A stretch of DNA of 14,546 nt, from contig CAAGFP010000194.1 of assembly GCA_900769175.1 (NCBI GenBank), positions 1 through 14,546 on the forward strand, given 5' to 3'. This document shows positions 6,226 to 13,021 of the stretch, piece by piece. The notes under the pieces are model-generated. The model made no database searches. It was not told where the DNA came from and saw only the letters and a list, made by a program, of their open reading frames with translations. Position 1 is the first letter of the stretch, and every line of letters begins with the position of its first letter. Made by a program: the position numbers and the translations under genes. The DNA is from Lachnospiraceae bacterium (lineage in GTDB: Bacteria; Bacillota; Clostridia; Lachnospirales; Lachnospiraceae).

Positions 6226-7539
6226 ATGAAAAAGAAAGAAAAAAAATATAGGGATCGGAAATGCGAATTCATGGAAACGCTTACGGATGAACAGCAGGAT
6301 GAATTTGCTGAAATAGAGACCCGCTGCAGCATGCGAGCATTTACACGTGCTTACATTATCGCAATGATATCATTTACAATCATTTTTATTCTGGTGAATT
6401 TCGTAGTTTCGCCGCTCATTCAAAAGAGTTCTTTGCGTGGAAATATAGATGAGACGGTTCTTTTAGGCAGTCACGAACAGGAAAAAATGAAGGTGTTGGT
6501 GGATACCTTAAAGAAGTATTACTATGAAGATGTTGAGGATGCTGACATTCAGGAAGGAATATATGCAGGAATTCTCAGTGCTGCAAATGACCCCTATACC
6601 TGTTATTATACAAGGGAAGAAGTAAAAGAACTCAATGAATCATTAGAAGGAGTCTTTTACGGAATCGGGGTAACGATGCAGGCGGACAGTGAAAGCGGAT
6701 ACATTAAAGTCGTTTCAATTTTAGATGAATCACCGGCATCAAAATGCGACATCAAAGAAAACGATATCGTAATAAAAGTGGATGGCGAAAATGTTTATGG
6801 CATGGAATTGAACGATGTTGTCAAAAAAATCAGGGGCGAAGAAGGAACATCGGTAGTGCTTACACTGTTGCGTAATGACAGAGAAATTGAAACGCAGATT
6901 ACCAGAGGAAAGGTGGAAACACCGACCGTTAAATATGAAAAAGAAGAAGGAGATATCGCTTATATCCGGATTTCTGAATTCGATGATGTGACTGCAGAGC
7001 AGTTTAAGCATGCCAAAGAGGAAATGCTTCATGATAACGCCAAAGGACTGATTCTTGATTTAAGAGGAAATCCCGGAGGAAGTATTGATGCGGTTGTTTC
7101 CGTGGCAAATGATATTCTTCCGGCAGGGCTTGTGGTATATACTGAGGATAAAAACGGAAACCGGAAAGAATATACCTGTGACGGTCAAAATGAAATCAAG
7201 ATTCCGATTATTGTTTTGGTTGACGGGAATTCCGCAAGCGCGGCAGAAATTCTTGCGGGAGCGATTAAAGATTATGAAAAGGGTGTTTTGCTCGGAACCA
7301 CTACTTTCGGAAAAGGAATTGTTCAAAGTATTATGCAGTTAAAAGATGGTTCGGCTGTGAAAATAACGGTCAGCAAATATTATACTCCGAAGGGAGTCAA
7401 TATTCATAAAACCGGAATTGAACCGGATGTCGAAGTGAAATTTGACAGTGCAGCCTATCTGGAAGATGAAACCGATAATCAATTAGAGGAAGCATTAAAA
7501 CGAATGAAAGACACCATAAATAAAGAAGGGGGACTATGA
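6226..7539 (+). CDS. Membrane-anchored PDZ/S41 C-terminal processing protease (CtpA/CtpB type)
   Basis: This 437-residue serine protease is predicted to cut proteins from their C-terminal side outside the membrane. A charged cytoplasmic tail (1-41), rich in Lys and Glu, precedes one membrane segment at about 42-66. The PDZ domain spans about 143-222 (GIGVTMQ to the LRNDREIE strand), and the S41 core runs from about 230 to 420. The Ser-Lys catalytic pair is intact: Ser338 in GNSASAAEI and Lys363 in FGKGIVQ, 25 residues apart as in known Ctp proteases, with Gln367 following. The ATG at 6226 sits after GAAAGGGAA; an upstream in-frame TTG at 6211 is weaker. The cytoplasmic tail of about 40 residues is longer than in many CtpB proteins. 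Its stop overlaps the cyclase start by four bases (ATGA), so the products are likely made together. The substrate is unknown; the neighbouring FecR and CHASE2 proteins are candidates by position only. Confidence 0.93.
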   Translation: MKKKEKKYRDRKCEFMETLTDEQQDEFAEIETRCSMRAFTRAYIIAMISFTIIFILVNFVVSPLIQKSSLRGNIDETVLLGSHEQEKMKVLVDTLKKYYYEDVEDADIQEGIYAGILSAANDPYTCYYTREEVKELNESLEGVFYGIGVTMQADSESGYIKVVSILDESPASKCDIKENDIVIKVDGENVYGMELNDVVKKIRGEEGTSVVLTLLRNDREIETQITRGKVETPTVKYEKEEGDIAYIRISEFDDVTAEQFKHAKEEMLHDNAKGLILDLRGNPGGSIDAVVSVANDILPAGLVVYTEDKNGNRKEYTCDGQNEIKIPIIVLVDGNSASAAEILAGAIKDYEKGVLLGTTTFGKGIVQSIMQLKDGSAVKITVSKYYTPKGVNIHKTGIEPDVEVKFDSAAYLEDETDNQLEEALKRMKDTINKEGGL

Positions 7540-9371
7540 AGACAACAAAACAGAAGAACTGCAAAATGAGCGGATTAAAAGAGAGAATCTATTTTCTCGT
7601 TCAGCTTCTTGTCATCGGGGTATTGTTTTTCATTCTGACTTATCAGGATGTATTATATTCCTTTGATAATCTTTATAAGGATCATTTCTATCAGATTCCG
7701 CGGGCTATGGATAACCAGATTAAAATCATTGCCATTGATGAAAGAACCTTACAGGACTTAGGTCCGTTCGGAACCTGGTCGAGAAGCACATACGCGGATA
7801 TTTTATCGATTCTGGCAGATTATCCTGCTGTCGTCGGATTCGATATCATGATGATGGGACAGATGGATGAGGCCGGAGATGAAGCCTTTCTGGAGACGGC
7901 GAAGGCTTATGAGAATGTGGTTCTGGCTTCCTACATCAATTACGAAACCAAGGTTGGGGTTGACGAAAACGGAAAGAGTTACATTGATTATTTCCATATC
8001 CAACAGGTTGAAATTCCATATACAAACGACGCCGTGAAAACCGGTTTTGCCAATACATCGGCAGATACGGACGGAATTATCAGAAGTTATGTACCGATCG
8101 TAACCTATGTAAATGAAGAGGGTGAAACGCAGAATTTATCTTCCTTTGCCCTGAAGGTATATCAGACCTATTGTGAGCGGATGAATCTTTCTTATATCCC
8201 TCCGCGTGTCGATAAAAACGGCGCACAGTGGATTTATTATGCAGGTAAGCCCGGAGATTATGAGACCATCAGCCTGACAGATTTGTTAAGCGGAAAAGTA
8301 GATCCCAGAATCTTTACGGACTGTATTGTGTTAGTCGGAGCCTATGCGAACGGACTTCAGGACCAGTATGCGGTTCCCAACAGCGCCGGTCAGATGTTTG
8401 GAGTCGAAATCAATGCAAATCTCGTGCAAAGTTATCTGGATGTAGCGCAACCGATTCCTGCAAACCGGCTGCTTACTGCGTTTTGCACATCTCTTTTTGC
8501 AATGGGTTTATATTTCATTCTTCGTAAAATGAAGTTGAAATGGGGAACCGTGATTTTTGTTTTGTCAGAGATTTTTCTGGTAGTATCGGGAATTCTGTTT
8601 TATACAAAGCTTTCTGTTATTCTGCCGGCGGTCTATTTAATGATTGCATTTGCACTGGATTATGTGGCTGCTCTCGGGTTTAACTACCTTGCAGAATACT
8701 TACATAGAAGGAAAATGTCGAAGGCTTTTCGGAAATATGTGGCTCCTCAGGTCGTAGACGAAATAATGAAAAACGGTTCCTATAATGTGAAGCTTGGGGG
8801 TGAAAACCGGGATATCGCCGTATTGTTTGTAGATATCCGTGGATTTACGCCTCTGTCTGAGAGCTTAAAACCGGAGCAGGTTGTGGAGATATTAAATGAG
8901 TATCTGAATCTTACGACCAATGCGATTTTCAAGAATTCCGGTACTCTGGATAAATTCATCGGGGATGCGACTATGGCGGTTTTCAATGCTCCGTTTGCAC
9001 TTGAAGATTATGAATTCAAGGCAGTTTGCGCTGCCTGGGATATTGTGGCAGGTGCGAAGGCGTTGGAACAGTCCTGTATGGAGCGCTTCGGGAAAAGTGT
9101 CGCATTTGGAGTCGGTGTAAACTGTGGCGAGGCGGTTGTCGGTAATATCGGTTGTGATTTCCGAATGGACTATACGGCAATCGGAGATACCGTAAATACG
9201 GCTGCAAGGCTTGAAGCAAACGCCGGACGCGGAAAGGTTTACATCAGTGAAGAACTGAGGAATCGCCTTGGCGATCGAATTACTGTGGAGGAAGTGGGAG
9301 AAATTCCATTAAAAGGAAAAAGTAAGGGTATTTTTGTTTATTCCCTGACCGGAATTGAAGGAAAAGAGTAG
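7536..9371 (+). CDS. CHASE2-domain class III adenylate cyclase
   Basis: This 611-residue membrane protein is predicted to make cAMP in response to an extracellular cue. A first membrane segment at about 17-38 leads into an extracytoplasmic CHASE2 sensor (about 45-305; IKIIAIDERTLQDLGPFGTWSR and the later CIVLVGAYANGLQDQYAVP are typical). A tight bundle of three membrane segments follows at about 311-388. The cytoplasmic catalytic domain is about 420-600. Metal ligands Asp433 (FVDIRGF) and Asp477 (FIGDATM), the adenine-selecting Lys473 and Thr547 (DYTAIG), and transition-state residues Asn554 and Arg558 (NTAARLE) are all present. Thr547 in place of Asp is the class IIIb pattern, often bicarbonate-responsive. 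These residues predict ATP rather than GTP as substrate. The start overlaps the protease stop by four bases. Such cyclases are uncommon knowledge in Clostridia, and no cAMP receptor gene is in the window. Confidence 0.93.
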   Translation: MKTTKQKNCKMSGLKERIYFLVQLLVIGVLFFILTYQDVLYSFDNLYKDHFYQIPRAMDNQIKIIAIDERTLQDLGPFGTWSRSTYADILSILADYPAVVGFDIMMMGQMDEAGDEAFLETAKAYENVVLASYINYETKVGVDENGKSYIDYFHIQQVEIPYTNDAVKTGFANTSADTDGIIRSYVPIVTYVNEEGETQNLSSFALKVYQTYCERMNLSYIPPRVDKNGAQWIYYAGKPGDYETISLTDLLSGKVDPRIFTDCIVLVGAYANGLQDQYAVPNSAGQMFGVEINANLVQSYLDVAQPIPANRLLTAFCTSLFAMGLYFILRKMKLKWGTVIFVLSEIFLVVSGILFYTKLSVILPAVYLMIAFALDYVAALGFNYLAEYLHRRKMSKAFRKYVAPQVVDEIMKNGSYNVKLGGENRDIAVLFVDIRGFTPLSESLKPEQVVEILNEYLNLTTNAIFKNSGTLDKFIGDATMAVFNAPFALEDYEFKAVCAAWDIVAGAKALEQSCMERFGKSVAFGVGVNCGEAVVGNIGCDFRMDYTAIGDTVNTAARLEANAGRGKVYISEELRNRLGDRITVEEVGEIPLKGKSKGIFVYSLTGIEGKE

Positions 9372-9472
9372 AGAATTTAATATCCGAATTGATAAGAAAT
9401 ACGGTCAAGAGATTTTATGCGGATGACGGGATGAAATAGGGTAGAGAAATTTACTGTTCGAATTGTAAGTGA
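9371..9472 (+). repeat. Imperfect direct repeat in the cyclase-FecR gap
   Basis: The 173-base gap between the cyclase and the FecR gene has no terminator. It contains two related stretches of about 28 bases starting at 9371 and 9444. They share GAGAA(A)TTTA, then CGAATTG, then a TAAG run. Neither forms a good hairpin. A weak promoter-like pair, TTGATA then TTTTAT, lies in the first half. Function unknown. Confidence 0.35.
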
Positions 9473-9544
9473 AGGGTTAGAGTAAATGCAGGGAAACAAT
9501 GGTATTCGGAAAGTAACGTAAAAGAGCGTGGAAGAGGGGAAAAT

Positions 9545-10612
9545 ATGAAGAAAAAAACAGGAATTATTATCGGAGTTGTTTCTGCCGTGGTTTTGATTGG
9601 AGGAATCATCGCGGCAGTGAGTTTGCTGAACAAAGGGGATTCTTATCGAGTCATCAAAGTCATGGAGACAGAGGGATATTCTTATGTGAAGCGTGAAAAT
9701 GCAGGTGAACTCGATACCTATGAAGGGATGACACTTCAAAGCGGGGATGCCATTCATGTTGACAGTAACAGCTCCCTGATTCTTATGATGGATGATGACA
9801 AAGTGGCTTATGTGGAAGCGAATACGGATCTTGTTCTTTATGCTACAGGAAATGAAAGAAATTCAAAAACCGGAATTGATTTGTTAAACGGAGCGATTAC
9901 CTGTGAGGTCAGAAAGAAATTAAATTCCAATTCAACCTATGAAATCAATACGCCGAACTCGACCATGGCAGTGCGCGGAACAACGGTTCGTGCAGAAGTT
10001 ATTTCCTACCCGGTAGATTTAGAAAATTCGGTTTCCATTGATGAGGCAATTAAAACCTGTGGAGCGAATGAACTCTGCGCCCAGTTTGATCCCGCTGTCC
10101 GTTTTGCACCGAAGGAAGTCAGAAAGACGAAGTTAATATTGACCCGGTTATCGACATTAGAAGGCAGAGCGGTTGCAGGTACTCATTCGAATGCCCAATA
10201 TGATTTAAACGGTAAATCATTAATGGATTATGAAACCGATATTTCGGAAGGAAATGAGATTTATATTGCTTCCAATGATTTAGGTGCAAAACGCATCACG
10301 GATGCTGTTGCAATTAATTTAAAGACTTTTCCGAAGCAGGCGATTTCAAATATGCTTCGTATTCTTGAAGAAAGCGGAAAGATGATATTTGGCAAAAAAG
10401 AACTTTCAGAGCTCGAAGATGAGAAGAACGAAGGACCGTTTACCGTATACTATATCTATAACGATACACTCTTCTCCGTTCAGGAAAACGTAACGAAAGG
10501 AAGTAAAATCGCAGTTCCTTCCCTGACACCGGAAAAAGAAGGTAAATGGGATGTTGACTTTGAGAATTCAACGGTTGAAAGCGATGTATATGTAAAGTGG
10601 ATCAGTAAATAG
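9545..10612 (+). CDS. Membrane-anchored FecR-domain protein with a C-terminal B-repeat-like module
   Basis: This 355-residue protein has a short basic N-terminus and one hydrophobic segment at about 5-29, so the rest should lie outside the membrane. Residues about 60-160 match the FecR domain, including LQSGDAIHVDSNSSLILMMDD and the hallmark TPNSTMAVRGTTVRAEV (VRGTT at 143-147). After a region of unknown fold, the last 60 residues (FTVYYIYNDTLFSVQ to VYVKWISK) resemble the Listeria-Bacteroides B-repeat (InlB/Flg_new) fold of surface proteins. Classical FecR passes iron-siderophore signals to a sigma factor through a cytoplasmic tail of roughly 80 residues; that tail is absent here and no sigma-factor gene is nearby, so its role differs. 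It follows the CHASE2 cyclase with the ribosome site GAGGGG at 9535-9540. FecR-domain proteins are often encoded next to CHASE2 cyclases in other bacteria, which supports a shared envelope-sensing task. Confidence 0.85.
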   Translation: MKKKTGIIIGVVSAVVLIGGIIAAVSLLNKGDSYRVIKVMETEGYSYVKRENAGELDTYEGMTLQSGDAIHVDSNSSLILMMDDDKVAYVEANTDLVLYATGNERNSKTGIDLLNGAITCEVRKKLNSNSTYEINTPNSTMAVRGTTVRAEVISYPVDLENSVSIDEAIKTCGANELCAQFDPAVRFAPKEVRKTKLILTRLSTLEGRAVAGTHSNAQYDLNGKSLMDYETDISEGNEIYIASNDLGAKRITDAVAINLKTFPKQAISNMLRILEESGKMIFGKKELSELEDEKNEGPFTVYYIYNDTLFSVQENVTKGSKIAVPSLTPEKEGKWDVDFENSTVESDVYVKWISK

Positions 10613-10640
10613 AAAAAAGTGAATCAGTAAATAGAAAAAA
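10597..10640 (+). repeat. 22-bp tandem duplication across the FecR-gene stop codon
   Basis: Two adjacent 22-base units (10597-10618 and 10619-10640) differ at one position (GTGG versus GTGA at the start). A third partial unit, GTGG, begins at 10641 inside the terminator stem. Each copy carries AAATAG, so the true stop (10610-10612) has been duplicated out of frame. It looks like a recent slippage event that left the terminator intact. Confidence 0.85.
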
Positions 10641-10667
10641 GTGGTTCTTTGAACCACTTTTTCTTTT
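10636..10667. terminator. Bidirectional Rho-independent terminator
   Basis: A perfect 12-bp stem pairs AAAAAGTGGTTC (10636-10647) with GAACCACTTTTT (10651-10662) around a TTT loop. A T-rich tail follows on the plus strand (to 10667), and a run of T follows on the minus strand from the A-rich left arm. It can end both the FecR transcript and the convergent surface-protein transcript. Confidence 0.92.
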
Positions 10668-10703
10668 CGATATAACCTCTGGGATTCATAATTCGTCCTC
10701 ATT

Positions 10704-12539
10704 TTATTGATAGAAGTAATAACGTGATTCTTTCGCGGTATATACTTCAAAGCCACCGTAGTAGGTAAGAGGATCGTCCTTGATTTTCCAGTTTCCGGCA
10801 CCGAGCTTATAGCTTTCCCCGCTTTCAAGACTTACCGATTTGTTTGCGGGGATGATTTTATCCTTTAACCAGGAAGCACAGATGAAGAAGTTTTCTGTTA
10901 CGGTATTTCCGGCTTCATCGGTAACGGATAGCTTGATTTCCATCTTTCCGCCGTCCGGGTCAAGGGTGAGTGCGTTGTTCTCATTTAGAGTCTGTAATTC
11001 ATTATTGATATATACTTTGAATGAATTGGAATCCTGAAAGGAAAGTAGGAATTCATCTTCGTAGTAATAACTGTCTCCGCTTAATCCGGTAATTTCAGGG
11101 AATGTGGTATCAATTAAAATATCTTTAATGGCAATGGGAGCAGACTCTGCACCGGTAGAGGCCTTTCTTAAAACGAAACTCTTTAATGTATAATCTTCCT
11201 TCAAGACAAGCTCATTGACCGAAAGAGCGCCGGAACCGGCGGCAATCTGAAGCCCTTCAACCGGAGTAATGGTAACGTCGCTGGTATAGAAACCGTTTTC
11301 GCCTTTGGTCCCTTTGTAGGAATAATCCGCTTCCGTAACCGGTAAATATTCGATTCTAAATTTAGCGGTGGTACTGAATTCATAGTAATCATTGTTTTCC
11401 GGAATCGTTGCTTTTACTTCATATTCTCCGGGCAAAGCGGGCTTGGTGGAAGTAAATGCCTCTTCTCCTGCTTTACGATATGTATAAATGGCTTTCGGAT
11501 TCGCTTCCCCTGCGCTTAATTTGACACTGGGGGAATAAGATTCCTTATAATAGACCAATCCGTTGTTTGCAGACGGAATGGAAACGCTTCCTGCTCTCTG
11601 GGATTTTACTTTGGCAGGCTCTTCTTTCTTGCTTTCCACAAATAGTGTAAAAGAAGAAGTGGTGGTTCTTCCTGCTAAATCTTTCACTGTAATGGTGTAA
11701 TCTTTCGTTTCAGAAGGTTTGCCGAAAGAAATTTCATAACCGTTTGTTACCTCTGTAAATGAAATATTGGAAGGCAGGTTGGGGTTATCAAGTACGGAAG
11801 TACCGTTCACCGATATATCCATAATTCCGTTTTCGTCCTTACAGGTAACAGGGAGTGTTTCGCCCGCATTGAGTGTAATGACTCCGTCAGCGGCATTGAT
11901 TCCGGTAATGGTCGGATCACTTAAATCGAAAGAGAAAGAAGAAATTCTTTCTTTATCAACCAGGTCAATGTTTTTTGTACGAAGTACATTGCCGGAAGCA
12001 TCTCTTTGGTCGAGTGTGATCGGATAGCTTGTGCAATCCTGATTGATTGTGTATTTGTAATTGGCGGTATTGTCGCCGGATTTATAAAAGCCGTTCTTTA
12101 ACGTGACCGTGACTTCGGAGGTATAGAAATCGTTTTCTCCTTTGGCTCCTGCAATCGTATAAGGATTCTCTACTGTGAATGAATGTTGAGCAAGAGTCTG
12201 AACAGGATTAACATTATAATCCAAAATTTTGATTTCATATTCCCCGGCATAGTCCATTGAGAAAGTACCTAATTCTGAGACTAAACCACTATACGAATCG
12301 TAATTGGAACCATCCGTTGATTTAATATCAAAATCCAGTGAATCAGGATCCGTTCCTGCGGGACTGGTAAAACTATAACCGAACGGAAAACCGGCATAGG
12401 CTTCTGTAATTGCAATCGAATAATCTGCAGCATTGACCTGCGACGGAAATAACGGAAAACCTGATAAAATTTGCAGGTTCAAAAGCAGAATCATCGTACC
12501 TGCAATTATTTTTTTAAAGAGCGGATAAAATGTTTTCAT
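10704..12539 (-). CDS. Secreted protein with duplicated Ig-like modules
   Basis: This 611-residue protein has a signal peptide of about 37 residues (KK, then a Leu-rich core, then cleavage near VNA-AD) and no LPxTG motif or C-terminal membrane anchor. The mature part is beta-rich. A unit is repeated: KGENDFYTSEVTVT at 133-146 and KGENGFYTSDVTIT at 412-425, each followed about 70-90 residues later by a bacterial Ig-like domain (DPTITGINAADG and FPEITGLSGDS, each ending in a V-x-D-x-A-G-x-T strand). Between them is another Ig-like domain (KPALPGEYEVKATIPENNDYYEF) of the kind found in surface proteins. The tail (YGGFEVYTAKESRYYFYQ) is aromatic-rich and could bind the cell surface or a polymer, but I do not recognise it. 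AAAGGAG (complement of 12546-12552) is the ribosome site. It is convergent with the FecR gene and shares its terminator. Specific function unknown; adhesion or envelope contact is plausible. Confidence 0.85.
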   Translation of the reverse strand: MKTFYPLFKKIIAGTMILLLNLQILSGFPLFPSQVNAADYSIAITEAYAGFPFGYSFTSPAGTDPDSLDFDIKSTDGSNYDSYSGLVSELGTFSMDYAGEYEIKILDYNVNPVQTLAQHSFTVENPYTIAGAKGENDFYTSEVTVTLKNGFYKSGDNTANYKYTINQDCTSYPITLDQRDASGNVLRTKNIDLVDKERISSFSFDLSDPTITGINAADGVITLNAGETLPVTCKDENGIMDISVNGTSVLDNPNLPSNISFTEVTNGYEISFGKPSETKDYTITVKDLAGRTTTSSFTLFVESKKEEPAKVKSQRAGSVSIPSANNGLVYYKESYSPSVKLSAGEANPKAIYTYRKAGEEAFTSTKPALPGEYEVKATIPENNDYYEFSTTAKFRIEYLPVTEADYSYKGTKGENGFYTSDVTITPVEGLQIAAGSGALSVNELVLKEDYTLKSFVLRKASTGAESAPIAIKDILIDTTFPEITGLSGDSYYYEDEFLLSFQDSNSFKVYINNELQTLNENNALTLDPDGGKMEIKLSVTDEAGNTVTENFFICASWLKDKIIPANKSVSLESGESYKLGAGNWKIKDDPLTYYGGFEVYTAKESRYYFYQ

Positions 12540-12615
12540 ACGCCTCTCCTTTCTTGCTAAACTGAAATATTACTTCCTCTTTCATTTGAGAGAATCATTC
12601 GTTTAATATGTTGCT

Positions 12616-12624
12616 AGTATATCA
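12616..12624 (-). promoter_or_regulatory. Extended -10 promoter of the Ig-like protein gene
   Basis: On the minus strand, TGATATACT (complement of 12616-12624) gives a TG-n extended -10 with TATACT. The -35 region is T-rich but poor. Transcription would start near 12609, leaving a leader of about 70 bases. Confidence 0.6.
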
Positions 12625-12654
12625 TATGAAGGCAAAAAAGAAAAAGAGTATGGA

Positions 12655-12681
12655 ATTATTTGTTTATAATTTACAAATAAT
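12655..12681. promoter_or_regulatory. 27-bp A/T-rich palindrome between the divergent genes
   Basis: ATTATTTGT (12655-12663) is exactly mirrored by ACAAATAAT (12673-12681) around nine bases. It overlaps the -35 of a plus-strand promoter candidate and sits just upstream of the minus-strand promoter, so a bound regulator could control both directions. The inner half-sites TTGTTTA and TTTACAA resemble Rex sites, but the spacing is one base short. Confidence 0.5.
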
Positions 12682-12699
12682 ATTGAATGAATTTATACT
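12670..12699 (+). promoter_or_regulatory. Distal promoter candidate for the HTH-ACT gene
   Basis: TTTACA (12670-12675) and TATACT (12694-12699) are separated by 18 bases. If used, it gives a leader of over 300 bases containing the proximal promoter and the tandem repeats. The intervening 12700-12790 holds no recognisable feature except an isolated TTGACA at 12757-12762. Confidence 0.4.
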
Positions 12700-12791
12700 A
12701 TGCGCACAATAAATTAGAAATAAAATGTAGATATAAATGACAGAATTGTGTTATTTTTGACACGAATTCGTAAAAAACAGAATGAAATGGC

Positions 12792-12820
12792 TTGCCAGAA
12801 AGAGAGGGCTGTGCTAGAAT
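12792..12820 (+). promoter_or_regulatory. Proximal sigmaA promoter of the HTH-ACT gene
   Basis: TTGCCA (12792-12797) and TAGAAT (12815-12820) are spaced by 17 bases, and TG-C before the -10 makes it an extended -10 promoter. Transcription would start near 12827, giving a leader of about 195 bases. This is the best promoter in the intergenic region. Confidence 0.7.
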
Positions 12821-12830
12821 GTCTTTCGTT

Positions 12831-12844
12831 GACAAACATTTGTC
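12831..12844. promoter_or_regulatory. Operator-like palindrome at the transcription start
   Basis: GACAAACATTTGTC is a 6-bp perfect inverted repeat with a two-base centre, about 4-17 bases after the predicted start of the proximal promoter. A protein bound here would block initiation or early elongation. The binding factor is unknown. Confidence 0.4.
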
Positions 12845-12928
12845 TATCTATCGCAAACAAAACGGGATGATGTCAAATGCAGAGTGAAAAAAGTTCACAA
12901 ATCGTTTTTATCGGAACCGGATCACCGG

Positions 12929-13006
12929 TCGGATTTGTATTAAATCCGGATTAGAAATCGGATTTGAATGAAAACCGGATTAGAAATCGGATTCATTTTA
13001 AAACGG
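12929..13006 (+). repeat. 29-bp tandem repeats with competing hairpins in the HTH-ACT leader
   Basis: Unit A (12929-12957) and unit B (12958-12986) match at 26 of 29 positions, and a decayed third copy runs from 12987 to about 13006. The core CCGGATTAGAAATCGGATT is identical in two places (12946-12964 and 12975-12993). AAATCCG at 12942-12948 can pair either with CGGATTT 12930-12936 (5-base loop) or with CGGATTT 12959-12965 (10-base loop), so the two hairpins exclude each other. The array ends 4 bases before the GGGAGG ribosome site. It could be a repeated operator or an RNA switch. No T run follows, so transcription attenuation by a classical terminator is unlikely. Confidence 0.75.
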
Positions 13007-13021
13007 AAAGGGAGGCAGTAT

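Noticed and set aside
9377..9757. 126-codon minus-strand frame spanning the cyclase-FecR gap
   Set aside because: Cys/His/Phe-rich low-complexity translation, half of it opposite the FecR gene, no ribosome site or promoter.
9545..10612. Classical FecR anti-sigma regulator
   Set aside because: No cytoplasmic anti-sigma domain, no sigma-factor gene and no TonB system in what appears to be a Gram-positive genome.
12660..12676. Rex (NADH-sensing) operator
   Set aside because: Half-sites are close to TTGTTAA, but the central gap is three bases instead of four; kept only as an unassigned palindrome.
12819..12887. Short open frame (22 codons) as a leader peptide for attenuation
   Set aside because: Its ATG is inside the -10 element of the proximal promoter, it has no ribosome site, and it lacks runs of threonine or isoleucine codons.
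12881..12895. Hairpin GTGAA/TTCAC as a terminator
   Set aside because: Only five base pairs, and the T run starts eight bases later, too far for intrinsic termination.
12929..13006. CRISPR-like array
   Set aside because: Repeats are directly tandem with no spacers, only two to three copies, and no cas genes are nearby.
12827..13021. T-box riboswitch before the HTH-ACT/hom genes
   Set aside because: I see no T-box sequence of the AGGGTGGnACCGCG type and no terminator with a T run.
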